Positions 19,007 to 29,027 of a stretch of 64,000 nucleotides of DNA are shown here, piece after piece. Origin of the DNA: Perkinsela sp. pyNocScin1 (lineage: Eukaryota > Euglenozoa > Kinetoplastea > Prokinetoplastida > Perkinselidae); contig CAXHTR010000001.1 of NCBI GenBank assembly GCA_964019655.1, positions 1,054,001 through 1,118,000 on the forward strand. The letters are read 5' to 3'. A program made the translations under genes and the position numbers. Position 1 is the stretch's first letter. Every line of letters begins with the position of its first letter. The notes under the pieces are model-generated. The model worked only from the letters and a program-made list of their open reading frames with translations, did not search any database and had not been told where the DNA came from.

Positions 19007-20602
19007 CTAATCCGCTTCATTTGGGGAAAAGTACCAGCAAACGTTGCCTACAGCTTCGTCAAAGTGCCGCCGATTGCCGCCCATGAGAAAGAATATCGAA
19101 GTTCCCCGCGAGCTTCGATACTTACCCTGATTGCAGAAAAGTGTGCAGCTCGCAGGCATGTACAGACCTCGTGGGGCGCATGCCTCGTCATTACTCTGGT
19201 GCACAGAGTACTCGAAAGTTGCCTGGGAAAAGTAGTTTAAGCCAAGTCTATTGCTTAATCTTTCGAGCAGAGATCGAGGGGTATCCGCCTGCAGGCAATA
19301 GACCTCGCCGTGCTGGTCCCCAGTGAAGGCAGCGTCGATGTCACCGCTCGTTGTGTCAGTCGTACCGATGTCTTGGCTTTCCGCACATACGTAGGCATTT
19401 TTCTTCCCACCGCACCAGTAGATCCTCCCTTTGTCACCGATGAAACCTGCGTGCCCATTCACATCAGTCATGGGGATCTGCCTTGCGGAACTCGACAAGT
19501 AGATCGAAGTCCATTGCTTTGTTTCTGTATTGTATTGGGCACAGAGCGGAATGGGTTGCCGGGAAAAAGCACTTTGTACTTTTCGGAAAACCCTTTGTAC
19601 TGTACGATATATAAGATTCAGCGTGAGTAAAACCAATCCAGACTGTTGCACTTTCTTTTCGCGATGACTCGAGGCATCAAAATCGTACCCACCTATCAAC
19701 ATGATATGGCTCTTATCGATCACCGATAAAGTCGCCAGTGTATGATTTGGTGAAAGCTTTGCATGTTGTGGAAGCACAAAAGCTTCGCCTGGCGACTCCA
19801 AGGTTTCCCAAGCGTTTTCTGAGAAGCAGAATCGGTAAAATCCGGTATCACTTGGGGATCGGTCGTCTACATCACCTCCGAAAACGTACATACTGTCCTC
19901 ACAATAGGCAGCAGCGTGCCGGTAGACGGGCGGTGGCCCATCACCGCGCTGCACTGCACACCTTTCCAGGAAAAAGAACAGCGATTTTTCGGAATCCCCT
20001 GACTTTGCACTCTTAAAAGTCACCTCAATGAGCTGAACGCTTTTCATTTCGTTTGACTTTTCGTAGGAGTCATTCATCCCGCCGAAGACAAGAATCTTGT
20101 CAAACAGCCGGAGGCAGAGATTCTGGGGGCTGTGACCTTGCGCAGTTAGTCTCGTACGAACTTTGTTGTGAATATCTTCATAACAGTCAGTGAGGCGATG
20201 CGAATGAATGTCTTTATCAATCACAACAGCTGTGTGTCCTTCGACGCAAAGGAACTTTGTAACGCTTGGTTCCAATGTTGACGATGCATCTGATAATGAA
20301 CTCCTTAAGTCTTCACGGCACACTTCCTTTGATGGCGCCCGAAATATCCCGTTCAAATCATCAATGGCAATCCAGGGAGCGTCTGCAACAACACAAGACT
20401 CGTCGGCAAGCACAGAAATCGGCAGCGCGAAAACAGACAGCCACTCGTCATCATCGCCGTACCCGCCTATGCTCACGAGGTATCGCGTCGCATTATCCAT
20501 ATCACCACGTGGCTCTACGACAGAGAGTGTGCTTCCCTCAACAGAAGCGCTATAGGGAAACTGTACAGGTGCATCGAATCGGTCCTTGACAGTTTGCCAC
20601 AT
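19007..20602 (-). CDS. kelch-repeat beta-propeller protein
   Basis: 531 residues from the first ATG (20602); ten further codons upstream lack an ATG. At least five kelch blades are visible from their GG pairs and aromatic spacing: YLVSIGGYGDDDEW, KILVFGGMNDSYEKS, SMYVFGGDVDD, IMLIGGYDFDASS and RIYWCGGKKNAY, with a last blade FFLMGGNRRHF near the C-terminus. No BTB, phosphatase or other catalytic domain is attached. Kelch propellers are protein-interaction scaffolds; no partner is indicated. It lies between two LRR family genes. Confidence 0.72.
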   Translation of the reverse strand: MWQTVKDRFDAPVQFPYSASVEGSTLSVVEPRGDMDNATRYLVSIGGYGDDDEWLSVFALPISVLADESCVVADAPWIAIDDLNGIFRAPSKEVCREDLRSSLSDASSTLEPSVTKFLCVEGHTAVVIDKDIHSHRLTDCYEDIHNKVRTRLTAQGHSPQNLCLRLFDKILVFGGMNDSYEKSNEMKSVQLIEVTFKSAKSGDSEKSLFFFLERCAVQRGDGPPPVYRHAAAYCEDSMYVFGGDVDDRSPSDTGFYRFCFSENAWETLESPGEAFVLPQHAKLSPNHTLATLSVIDKSHIMLIGGYDFDASSHREKKVQQSGLVLLTLNLIYRTVQRVFRKVQSAFSRQPIPLCAQYNTETKQWTSIYLSSSARQIPMTDVNGHAGFIGDKGRIYWCGGKKNAYVCAESQDIGTTDTTSGDIDAAFTGDQHGEVYCLQADTPRSLLERLSNRLGLNYFSQATFEYSVHQSNDEACAPRGLYMPASCTLFCNQGKYRSSRGTSIFFLMGGNRRHFDEAVGNVCWYFSPNEAD

Positions 20603-20769
20603 TAAAGTCAAAGCAAAGGTGAACAAAGGCAACAGTGTGAAGCATCGATTTTAACTTATTTTCACCTTATGTTTGTACTTGAGTGCATTTTACATCCCGA
20701 CAAGGCTGGGAAGGGTTTTTGCGTACGCAATGGCAAATTGAATTTCCTATACAGTTTCTGATGATTTCA

Positions 20770-21105
20770 TCAAAGGTATATGATGCGTCTGTAGAAATCA
20801 TTCCTGCCTGAGACGGTTCGCTCTTGGAAGATATGCCGGGTAACAAAAACACTGATTATCTCGGGAAGGGTCTCGTAGTCCACAATAGCCCGCCGAAAGC
20901 TGTTCCCTTCCAAGTTGAGCTCCTTCAAGGTCCGCGGAAGCTGCGTCATGTCAGCTGCCCCGCTCAGCGTTTTTTTGCATAGATTGAGGCTCTGAAGATT
21001 TCTGGAAGCGTGCGGAGATCAATGCCGCCGTCAATGTTGTTGCACGCGGGAAGGCATATCGTCGCGAGGCAGCATCCGGATATGCAAGCGGCCCATTCAT
21101 ACGAA
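20770..21105 (-). pseudogene. LRR family pseudogene (frameshifted)
   Basis: Reading the minus strand, GGIDLRTLP is in one frame (about 21025-21000) and NLQSLNLCKKTLSGAADMTQ, then LPRTLKELNLEGNSF, in the next frame, ending at a TGA at 20770-20772. A one-base deletion near 21001 explains the switch. The pieces align with the C-terminal repeats of the intact LRR gene immediately upstream (LPRTLSRIDLQNNHF). No start or cap motif is left, so it looks like the tail of a decayed tandem duplicate. Confidence 0.6.
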
Positions 21106-21777
21106 TTACCGAAAACTGATCCGCGTATCGAGCTTGTCCCCATCCACGCAGAAAGTGCGCATTGGCTTCAACGACGAGCGCTTGAAGCGAACTTCTGTGA
21201 GGTTTTCAGGCAGGCTGCTGTTGTCTACGACGAGCGTTCGAAAGTGGTTGTTCTGCAAATCAATGCGGGACAGAGTACGTGGCAGGTGCGTGAGCTGAAC
21301 AGTTCCCGTGATATCATTGTTCGGCAGGCGTAGGGTCTCGAGCCGTGGCGGGAGCGCCGTGAAGTCAACACTGCCGGGGATGTGTAGCGCCTCGAGGCTG
21401 ATGATGCGCGCGCTCAGCGGCAGGCACCGCGAGATGATCGGGTCGCATCTGGGGAAAATGCACATCCTGACGACTTCGACTGAATTCGGCAGCCAGTTGA
21501 TCGCGATAGACTGCTGCACGTTGACATTAAAGCCGTCCCACATTACCTCGCGAACAACATTGGAGGAGCACGTCACACCTCGCCACGAGCACGGCTCGAG
21601 CCGCCGGAAGTCCTCTTGGCCGCCCACGAGGCCCATGCTGAAGAGCATGCACCCCGCATCCGGGTGGAAGCCGAGACCGATCAGCGTGAACATTTCCTTC
21701 TGCTGCCAGTTATCGCGCATCAGCGCTATGTCAGCGTCTTTCGAGTGCATGCACAGTGCACAGAAGAGCTCGAACAT
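21106..21777 (-). CDS. secreted LRR family protein 4
   Basis: 223 residues from the ATG at 21777, with a short hydrophobic leader (MFELFCALC). The cap CSWRGVTC is the clearest copy of the family signature; it resembles the N-cap of plant LRR receptors. About five repeats follow, for example LPPRLETLRLPNNDITGTV and LPRTLSRIDLQNNHF. A decayed copy of its repeat tail lies just downstream. Confidence 0.7.
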   Translation of the reverse strand: MFELFCALCMHSKDADIALMRDNWQQKEMFTLIGLGFHPDAGCMLFSMGLVGGQEDFRRLEPCSWRGVTCSSNVVREVMWDGFNVNVQQSIAINWLPNSVEVVRMCIFPRCDPIISRCLPLSARIISLEALHIPGSVDFTALPPRLETLRLPNNDITGTVQLTHLPRTLSRIDLQNNHFRTLVVDNSSLPENLTEVRFKRSSLKPMRTFCVDGDKLDTRISFR

Positions 21778-21863
21778 TTTATGAGCAAAAGACAAAATCT
21801 GAAAAATTACTTGAGGAACAGCACAAAGCTACAGACCGAGCGCGTGTGTATCAATCACAAGTC

Positions 21864-24800
21864 TTACATCCGTAAACCGCTGAAAAATGAGAATGCGTTC
21901 TCCTTGGGTGAGTCCTCGCTCTTGCTGTTCGCTGAGCCACTCCACAGCCGCGACGAAAAGTCCCAGTCGAGTGTGCTGCCCTCGCCGTCGCTGTGATCAC
22001 CGAGCTTCGGCAGCGTTATACGTGGCATCGGCTCGCTCCCGAAGCCCTGGCCGCCGAAGATTGAGTTCCACGACTGGCGCGGACTCTCGCCCCGCGGCGA
22101 GACCGTCCAGTTCTCCGCGAAGAGCGGCGGCGGCGCGACCGTGGTGCGCAGCTCCGGCCGGGCGGGTGAATGGAAGTGCTCCGCGGCGTGGCTGGGGACC
22201 GGCAGGTCGTCATCGTCGTCCCGCCATGCGTATGTCACGCCGATGCGCTCGGCCTTTGTATCGTGCTTCGCACCTGGTGCCTCCTGTTTTGACGGCGCCT
22301 TCTCTGCGCTCTGGGCCTTTGCCTTGGTGGGAGGCGCACTTTGCTTGCTCTTGGGGTCACTTGCAGCTGCAGGTGGCTTCACAGCACTTCCTACCGGCTT
22401 GGTATCCGCTAGGGGCTTCCCTGCCGGGAGGCTGTTGAGCACTGGCGCCGTCTTCGGCTTTGCTGGCCACGTCGGGGCTGTGCCTGCCTTCGGTGCGGGC
22501 TGCACGCTGAGCGTCGCTTCTGCCTTGCGCGGGGCTGCTTCTGCCACCTTCGGCTTGACCCAGGTGGGTTGCTGCGCGACTTGCGCTTTCTTCTGGGCTC
22601 CTTGCTGGGCATGCACAACCTTCGGTTGCGGCTTTGCCTCAGGTGCCGGCTTCTCCACGCGCGGCGCGACGCTCTTCGAGCGCACAGCAGCTCCAGTTGC
22701 CTTCGGAGCGGGCTCAGCCTTTTGCTGCGCTGCCGCCTTGGACGATTTCTTGCTGGATGATAGCCACTCGTTCTCGTTGAGCTTTTGGGTCGCTTTCGCA
22801 TCGGCGGGTTTCACATCCTTCGCTAGGGCCTTTTGCGCTGCGAGCTGCTCGGCCTTCTTCTTCTCAACCTTCTCCGCGGCGAGCGCTGCCTGTTTCTGCA
22901 CCTTGGCGCGCTGCTCCTCCTTCAACTGCTTTTCTTTCGCTTTTTTCTTGAGCGTTTGGAGCTTTTTGTCGAACTGCGCAGTGAGCTCTTCGACCGCCAT
23001 GTCGTACTGCTCGTCGAGGTCGTCGCGCATCGCCTTCTCGTCCTCGAGGAGCTTGCTCTTCTCCTTCTTTATGCGCTTGAGTGTCTCCTTACGCTGCTCG
23101 CGGTTCTTCTCTTTTTCTTCGTCGTCAAGGAGCTTCTGGCGCGTCTCCTCGGACTCCTTCGAGCGAATCGCTTGCGTCGCTTCGCTGACCGCCCGGGCGC
23201 GGTAGCTCGCAGCGATAGTGTCGCCGTAGTACTGCGAGTCCGACGCAGACCCCTCGCTGTCGGAGGGGCACGCCTCGTCGCCGCTGCTGCGGTAGCCGCA
23301 CTTGTAGTTGCGGTAGAACGAGCGGTACTTCTCGCGAAGCATCTTGTACTGCTGGTTCGACAGAAGGTCGTCCGGGGACACGCCGTCCTTCGAGAGCTTC
23401 CCGCGGAGCGCGTCGTCCACCGGGCCGCCGACTTCGTCCTTGCGCGCCTTGAGCGCGGGCTTGCCGTCGATGATGTCCATGATGTTCTCGACCTTCTCCT
23501 TCGTTATCGCCGACGCGTGTGTGGACGACTCCTTCACCTTCTGGATGCCGTTCGTCTTAATCAGCTTCTCGTCTGTCCGCTTCTCGCCGTAGACCGTTAT
23601 GATCGTGTCAAAGACGCAGCTGTCCGTCGCTGCATCATAAAAGCCGGCCTCTGGGGCGAAGAGGCGGTGGACTTCGACGATGTTGCTGAACCCGTAGTCG
23701 TTCTCCTTGTTGCTGCGGTCGAAGAGCTGGTGGCCCTCGTGGAGGATGTCGCCCTCGGTGATATCGCCGCTCATCTCTGTCCGGTCAACAGCCTTCATGT
23801 TCAGCAGAACGAAGCCGAAGTGGCAGTACACAGTGTCGACGCAGCAGAGGTAGAGCGACAAAAAGTTCTTGTGCTTGATGCGGTTGACCATCGCGAGGAT
23901 CGACCAGTACTTGCCCGCGAAGAAGAACGTCGGAGAGTAGAAGCGGTACGGGAACTGCACGTTGCCGCTGTCGCGCTCGGAGCGCCCCTTGCCCTGCATC
24001 GGCAGCACGCTTGCGAACGTCCGGGACCGCAGGATGTGCAGCCCGCGCAGGCGGAAGCGGATCTTGCCCGTGAGCGTGTCGGCCCCGCCGCGCGCGAACC
24101 CACGCTGGTTGCCGTCCATCTCAAAGAGTGGACCGCGCGGGTCGCTGACGGGCGCACGCGGGGACGGCACGAGGATCCACGAGCCCTCACACTGGTACTG
24201 CAGGTCGCGGTCGCCCGGCGCGCACTGGCACGATTTCGCCTCCTTCTTCATCCGCTGCCGGGTCTCCTCGCGGGGGACAATGCGGCGGACCACGTACTGC
24301 AGCTGCTTCTCGGACGAGAGCTCCTCGCGCGCCTGGCTGTCCGAGGCCTTTGGGTGCTCGCACGTCTTGCGCACGTCGTTATAAATTTGCTTCAGCAGGC
24401 GCGGGCGAAGGTTCAGCAGGCAGTGCTGCAGGCCGATGACGTAGATCTGCTCGTAGAGCTCTCGAAGGTTGGCGTAGGAGAAGGGGAAGGGCTTCTGCTT
24501 GTCGCCGTCCTCCGGCATAGGGGTATCGTCCATCCGGCTGTCTGCGCCTTCAGAGGCGCGCGCGCCGTCAGACCGCGAGAGAAGTCTATGGCCCTTGATG
24601 GCCCCAGCGCCGAAGATTAGGCACTTGTAGATGTCAGCCGACTTGCGCAGGATGTTGACAAAGTTCCACTCGAGCTGCTCGATGAGGTGCTGCTTCGTCG
24701 GTGGGACATAAAAATTGTCCCGCAGGGCGGCCGAGTGCGAGTCGCCCGTGTCGCACGGGTTGCTCGAAAAGTGCGTGAGAATGTCGAAGAAGGCGGAAGC

Positions 24801-27254
24801 GCTTTCTTGCGCAACCTCTGGCGCGGACTCCTGTTTGCTCTGCTCGTCTGCTTCGAAGGGTACGCGCTTGAAAGGAGTCTCTTCAGAGATGTTCTTTGGG
24901 AGGAGAATACTGTCGCTCATGAGGCGATTCTTCTCGAGGACCTGTATGACCTTCTCGAGGCCGATCCGGAAGAGCGTCTGGAGCACGTGCTTCACCATTG
25001 GCGACTCTGGGGCCGGGTAGACCCACGCGAGGTGGCTCGGGAACGCACTCGCGTCGTTCAGCGCACCGCTCGGTTTGAGCTTCGCGATGGACTCGAACAC
25101 CTTGCGCAACCTGTCCTGCGGAACACTCTGGAACAGCACAGGCCACACAATGCACGGCGTCTCCGGGAATGCCCCGCGGGCCTTCGCCGCGTTCGCGCGC
25201 ACCCTATCGTTGAAGAACTCCATAAAGGCATCGTCGGGTGCGTGCGCTGCGGCTCCGTCACTGTCATCTGGCCTGATGGATGGGCAGCACTTCTTCGCCT
25301 GGGCGCTCGGGCTCGGTGCGACCGGAGGATCTATGCCGATGCCCCATGTGTCGAGCACTTTGTTATTGAGCAGCTTCACGATGGACTGTGAAAAACTCTC
25401 CTGGATGTCTGCTGAGCGGGCGATCTGGATGTTCTCGATGAGGCTTGACATGCATCGCGGCTCCTTTTCCGTGCGCGCTTCTGCGTTCACAACAGTCGGC
25501 GGGACAAAGAGCGGGAGCGAAGTCGAGCCCTGCTCGGCCGTGCCTTGGGGCGCGACTGCAGCCTTCTTGTCACCTGCGGCCTTCTTGCTCACCGGCTTCG
25601 TGCTCGGTTCTGGGAGAGGGTAATCGCCGATCTGTCCCCCATGCAGGAAGTCATGCACGTTTCTGTACGTAAGCCACATTCCGCGCTGCTTCCCATCGTC
25701 GGCGTTTCTGCTCTCACGCCTGTGCAGGAGCCACGCGTAGTAATTCGTGACTGCCCGCTCCGCCGGCGTAAACTGCCCGGGATGGGACTGCATGAAGAGC
25801 TGCAGGTCGGCGAGCCGCTCGTTACCGATGTGCTTCTTGCTCTTGTCGATGGAATGCTTGCACGACTGGCACGTCTGTCTGTTCAATAAAGGCGCAAGTG
25901 GCGCGTCCGTCTCAATCAGCGCTGCTCGAGCCTTTCTATCGCTTGCTGACGTCACAGCACGTGGGCTGGCTTCTCCAGGCTTGTGCATGGAGAGGAAGTC
26001 ATCCTCGAGCTTTTTCGCGACGCGCTCGACAAAGTGCTCAAGCGCGCTGAACATTTGCTCGTTCATAAGCATCGAGTCTGGTTGCTGCCCGTAGGCCTCA
26101 AAAAGACCTGCAGCGAAGCTTTCGATTTCGTCATCGGTGACGAGGGACTCAAACGTGCTATGACCGTTCTTCGTGAAGGACGGGATGTCGCGGAAGACAC
26201 TCTTCTGCTCCTCCTCGCCCTCGGGCAGCTCGTCAAGGCACTGGACGCGCCCCTCCTGCTCAATGTCTTCGTTTGCCATGCACTTGAAAAATCGCATGCG
26301 AATGCGGTTGCTAATCTCTGCACTGACAATGGTGTGCGCGATATCAATCAGGCACTCTGCGTAGATCTGCAGGTGCACCGCCATGGAGAGCATCACGGAC
26401 TTGGTGTCTTTCCGTGTTGGATCGATGAGCTTTGCGATGGTCTGCGAAACGTTCCGGTTGTTTTCCTCATAGACTTGGTTAAGGTCCTCTGTGAGGTTCC
26501 CCTTGGAGAGCGTCAAGAGTCGGTCTATCTTCTCAATAAGCTTGTTCCTTTCAGTCTCGAGGATTTTGATCATCGATACATTTTCAGACGACATGGACTC
26601 GCTCAAGAGTGGCTGGATGTATTTTTCGTGCAGCCGGACGAGCCCTTTGGAGGTTTTCTGAAGGTCGATCGGGAACGTGAGCACAGAGAGAAGCTTTTCG
26701 TACGAGGAATCGTGTGCTTCAAAAAGCTTTTCCGACTGATCGACGAGAGCCGCGCTTTCTGTGCCAGGGCCTGTGCTCCCAAGCATGGCATTTTCTTCGC
26801 CGAAATCGTAGTTGAACATACTCGTGCGAAGTGAGCGCTCAAGACTAAAATCGCTATCTTCTGCTGGAGGGGGAAGCGAAATACTTGCTGCTGGAGCGCC
26901 TTTCTGCAAATGGCGCAGCGGCACCGTCCACGGCGTCCGCTCGGCACCAGAGAGGTCAGCGAGTTGCTGCTCGTACGAGCTCGCGAGCTGGAAGATGCTG
27001 TCGTCCACTGATCCCACAATGGAGCGATGCATGGCATCATGCTCTGTGTGCGCCTGCGTATCGCCGACGTTCCAGTATTCGAGGTCAGACGACAGGTTGC
27101 GAAGCTGTCTCGCGATGCTTACGAGGTGATCGAGCTGCGCGTCGTCCGACTTGGCAGTCGGCTGCTGCGTCGCAGCTGCGAGCTTTTGGTTTGCTGTTTT
27201 GCTCCGGGCTTCGTTCGCTGACGAAAGCTCCGCGGAGTTTTTTTGCGTTGTCAT
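21864..27254 (-). CDS. very large MATH/TRAF-domain protein with coiled coil and Ala/Pro/Lys-rich tail
   Basis: 1796 residues from the ATG at 27254; the frame is open 31 codons further, to a GTG overlapping the upstream gene's end, but has no ATG there. The first 1000 residues are mostly helical, with a Cys-rich patch (TCQSCKHS, about 460) and the segment MWLTYRNVHDFLHGG. A MATH-like beta domain lies at about 1065-1220 (FYSPTFFFAGKYWSIL, FLSLYLCCVD, YGFSNIVEVHRLF, then FDTIITVYG). A long Lys/Glu coiled coil (about 1350-1500) leads into an Ala/Pro/Lys-rich tail. MATH domains bind peptides, usually in ubiquitin or scaffold proteins; plant TRAF1-type proteins also pair MATH with a charged coiled coil. 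No enzymatic domain seen. The 3' half is strongly GC-rich. Confidence 0.7.
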   Translation of the reverse strand: MTTQKNSAELSSANEARSKTANQKLAAATQQPTAKSDDAQLDHLVSIARQLRNLSSDLEYWNVGDTQAHTEHDAMHRSIVGSVDDSIFQLASSYEQQLADLSGAERTPWTVPLRHLQKGAPAASISLPPPAEDSDFSLERSLRTSMFNYDFGEENAMLGSTGPGTESAALVDQSEKLFEAHDSSYEKLLSVLTFPIDLQKTSKGLVRLHEKYIQPLLSESMSSENVSMIKILETERNKLIEKIDRLLTLSKGNLTEDLNQVYEENNRNVSQTIAKLIDPTRKDTKSVMLSMAVHLQIYAECLIDIAHTIVSAEISNRIRMRFFKCMANEDIEQEGRVQCLDELPEGEEEQKSVFRDIPSFTKNGHSTFESLVTDDEIESFAAGLFEAYGQQPDSMLMNEQMFSALEHFVERVAKKLEDDFLSMHKPGEASPRAVTSASDRKARAALIETDAPLAPLLNRQTCQSCKHSIDKSKKHIGNERLADLQLFMQSHPGQFTPAERAVTNYYAWLLHRRESRNADDGKQRGMWLTYRNVHDFLHGGQIGDYPLPEPSTKPVSKKAAGDKKAAVAPQGTAEQGSTSLPLFVPPTVVNAEARTEKEPRCMSSLIENIQIARSADIQESFSQSIVKLLNNKVLDTWGIGIDPPVAPSPSAQAKKCCPSIRPDDSDGAAAHAPDDAFMEFFNDRVRANAAKARGAFPETPCIVWPVLFQSVPQDRLRKVFESIAKLKPSGALNDASAFPSHLAWVYPAPESPMVKHVLQTLFRIGLEKVIQVLEKNRLMSDSILLPKNISEETPFKRVPFEADEQSKQESAPEVAQESASAFFDILTHFSSNPCDTGDSHSAALRDNFYVPPTKQHLIEQLEWNFVNILRKSADIYKCLIFGAGAIKGHRLLSRSDGARASEGADSRMDDTPMPEDGDKQKPFPFSYANLRELYEQIYVIGLQHCLLNLRPRLLKQIYNDVRKTCEHPKASDSQAREELSSEKQLQYVVRRIVPREETRQRMKKEAKSCQCAPGDRDLQYQCEGSWILVPSPRAPVSDPRGPLFEMDGNQRGFARGGADTLTGKIRFRLRGLHILRSRTFASVLPMQGKGRSERDSGNVQFPYRFYSPTFFFAGKYWSILAMVNRIKHKNFLSLYLCCVDTVYCHFGFVLLNMKAVDRTEMSGDITEGDILHEGHQLFDRSNKENDYGFSNIVEVHRLFAPEAGFYDAATDSCVFDTIITVYGEKRTDEKLIKTNGIQKVKESSTHASAITKEKVENIMDIIDGKPALKARKDEVGGPVDDALRGKLSKDGVSPDDLLSNQQYKMLREKYRSFYRNYKCGYRSSGDEACPSDSEGSASDSQYYGDTIAASYRARAVSEATQAIRSKESEETRQKLLDDEEKEKNREQRKETLKRIKKEKSKLLEDEKAMRDDLDEQYDMAVEELTAQFDKKLQTLKKKAKEKQLKEEQRAKVQKQAALAAEKVEKKKAEQLAAQKALAKDVKPADAKATQKLNENEWLSSSKKSSKAAAQQKAEPAPKATGAAVRSKSVAPRVEKPAPEAKPQPKVVHAQQGAQKKAQVAQQPTWVKPKVAEAAPRKAEATLSVQPAPKAGTAPTWPAKPKTAPVLNSLPAGKPLADTKPVGSAVKPPAAASDPKSKQSAPPTKAKAQSAEKAPSKQEAPGAKHDTKAERIGVTYAWRDDDDDLPVPSHAAEHFHSPARPELRTTVAPPPLFAENWTVSPRGESPRQSWNSIFGGQGFGSEPMPRITLPKLGDHSDGEGSTLDWDFSSRLWSGSANSKSEDSPKENAFSFFSGLRM

Positions 27255-27334
27255 GTTTACTTTATTACTTAAGATATTTTTGATGAGTGCACGATGAATA
27301 GAGAGGTGTTTTTTATCTTGCTTACACGAGCTTA

Positions 27335-28954
27335 CTAGTACATCCACTTGAATGCATCATCTAAACACTCGTGTTGCGCCGCTTCAACCTTTGCCCTGTA
27401 CGCGAAAGCGTTCCAGTATAGATTGTCACGCTCTGCGCCTTTATACGGCGAATCATCATAAAGAGCAAAATGAACCCCGTCAAAGCTTTCTGCAAAAGTT
27501 GTGATGAGTGCATCCACCGTCGGTTTCAGCCTCTGGTATATGCATGGTGGGGACGAGAGAGCATGCCCTAGTAGTTTCTCTAAGAGAGCTCGTGTTTCAT
27601 TTGAGACTGTACGCTTGTGCTTCTTGTGTCTCGATGCAATCGCTATTCTGTGATTTTTATCAATATCGAAGAGCGCACGGGCAGTTTCGATGCACGTCTC
27701 AGTCTGCTTTGTCCAGCTCATTCGCACTGCGTCCTCGAGAAAGTTCCGGGTGTTGGCCTGAGAGCTTTGCTCATAATCATCCGAATATGCCATCGGCAGA
27801 GCAAGCGCGTCATCAAGTATTCCGAGAAGGAGCTGCTGTAAGCTCTGAACGTCATTCGGTACCCGGCTAGCTGAAAATGGGGCGTTTGGGTGCAAAAACG
27901 TGCATCGCAACGAAATGTGCTTGAGCTGCCTGCTGAAATAGTCGAGGGCTTGTAGCACAATGCACTGGATTTGAATCGCCCCACTCGATCGTAAGGCACC
28001 TTTTTGAAGTTTCGCTTCTATCGATTGAAAAAGATCCCAAAGTGCCTGCATGAGTAAGTCGATGAGCTCAGTATTGAGGTGTTCACCAAATTTAAGTAGT
28101 CCCTGAAGAATCGTGATGAGAGACTCTTCTGAGGCTGGATCGAAAGTATGCCCGTGCCGAGCTTGAGATTTACGCTCTGAGCTACTCTTGAAAATTCGAA
28201 GAAACAAATAGATTGTTTTTTGCAGCAGCCCCGATTGTATAGACGCAGTGTCTCCAGCAACCTCTGTCTGGTGATCACCCTGTAGCTTTTTATCCATCCG
28301 TGACTTTTTGCGCTTAAGTTCTTTCTGGAGGCTAAGAACATCTCCTGGGGCTTTTCGACTTTCACTTCGCTCGATCGTCTGGTGCATGTCAACATGCTTT
28401 GTATGAAGCAGAAGCAAGCACCGTAGGAGCATCGGCTTTATTAGCGGCTGCTTACTCGATTTCTCTTCTACTAGATCTGTGAGCTCATCGAGAACGATAA
28501 GCATCATGCGCGACGATGCGTCGTCGAGAATTAAGGATCGCACGACTTCCACGCATGGCTGTGAGATACACAACAACTGATCGTTCGCACAGCGAATAAG
28601 CACTGATAAAAGAGGTCTATTGAAATTGAAAGCGAATGAAAATGATGCAAGTTCCGAGATAATCCGTGCACCTATAGTTCGAATATCCATCGGGTTGCTC
28701 GGCTCAACCATAGCCACAAGTGACTGCAGAAACTTCTGGTAGAGGTTAATGAGCCTCATTTCAGCCGCGCTCGGCTCATTGATCTCGAAGAGTGGGATAA
28801 CATCTCTGTAAATTACCAGCTCAGCTTCCAGTATACGTATGATGCCCTCTATGTCAGAGACTTCGCTCTGATGCAAGGCATCTATTCTTTCAAGCTGCTC
28901 GGAAAGGTAGTTAGTATCGTAGTGGTCGTCAGCGCTCGACTCCACATCGGACAT
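27335..28954 (-). CDS. NOC3: NOC3-like nucleolar complex protein
   Basis: 539 residues from the ATG at 28954. Helical-repeat protein. The central part resembles the Noc3 core: a basic stretch LQKELKRKKSRMDKKLQ, then a helix with IYLFLRIFKSS, then ILQGLLKFGEHLNTELIDLL, corresponding to the family's VFxIYFRILK and LEGLxxFAHLIN(V/I)xFFDDLL. Noc3 escorts pre-60S particles from nucleolus to nucleoplasm and has a role in replication licensing in yeast. It is shorter than yeast or human Noc3 because N- and C-terminal extensions are missing. Other HEAT/ARM proteins remain possible. Confidence 0.6.
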   Translation of the reverse strand: MSDVESSADDHYDTNYLSEQLERIDALHQSEVSDIEGIIRILEAELVIYRDVIPLFEINEPSAAEMRLINLYQKFLQSLVAMVEPSNPMDIRTIGARIISELASFSFAFNFNRPLLSVLIRCANDQLLCISQPCVEVVRSLILDDASSRMMLIVLDELTDLVEEKSSKQPLIKPMLLRCLLLLHTKHVDMHQTIERSESRKAPGDVLSLQKELKRKKSRMDKKLQGDHQTEVAGDTASIQSGLLQKTIYLFLRIFKSSSERKSQARHGHTFDPASEESLITILQGLLKFGEHLNTELIDLLMQALWDLFQSIEAKLQKGALRSSGAIQIQCIVLQALDYFSRQLKHISLRCTFLHPNAPFSASRVPNDVQSLQQLLLGILDDALALPMAYSDDYEQSSQANTRNFLEDAVRMSWTKQTETCIETARALFDIDKNHRIAIASRHKKHKRTVSNETRALLEKLLGHALSSPPCIYQRLKPTVDALITTFAESFDGVHFALYDDSPYKGAERDNLYWNAFAYRAKVEAAQHECLDDAFKWMY

Positions 28955-28959
28955 TTTAG

Positions 28960-28970
28960 CTCGAAAGAAT
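28960..28970 (-). promoter_or_regulatory. predicted trans-splice acceptor for NOC3-like gene
   Basis: On the minus strand a short tract attctttcg is followed by AG (complement of 28960-28961), five bases upstream of the ATG at 28954. It supports that start over the upstream non-ATG extension. Confidence 0.35.
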
Positions 28971-29027
28971 TGAATCGAAAAGCAGAAAGTTCGAGCCAAT
29001 CATACACAGCAAACATTATTTTTTCAT

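Noticed and set aside
22141-24620. Long open frames on the plus strand opposite the MATH protein
   Set aside because: They mirror a GC-rich, low-complexity coding region on the minus strand; long antisense frames are expected there and no domain is visible.
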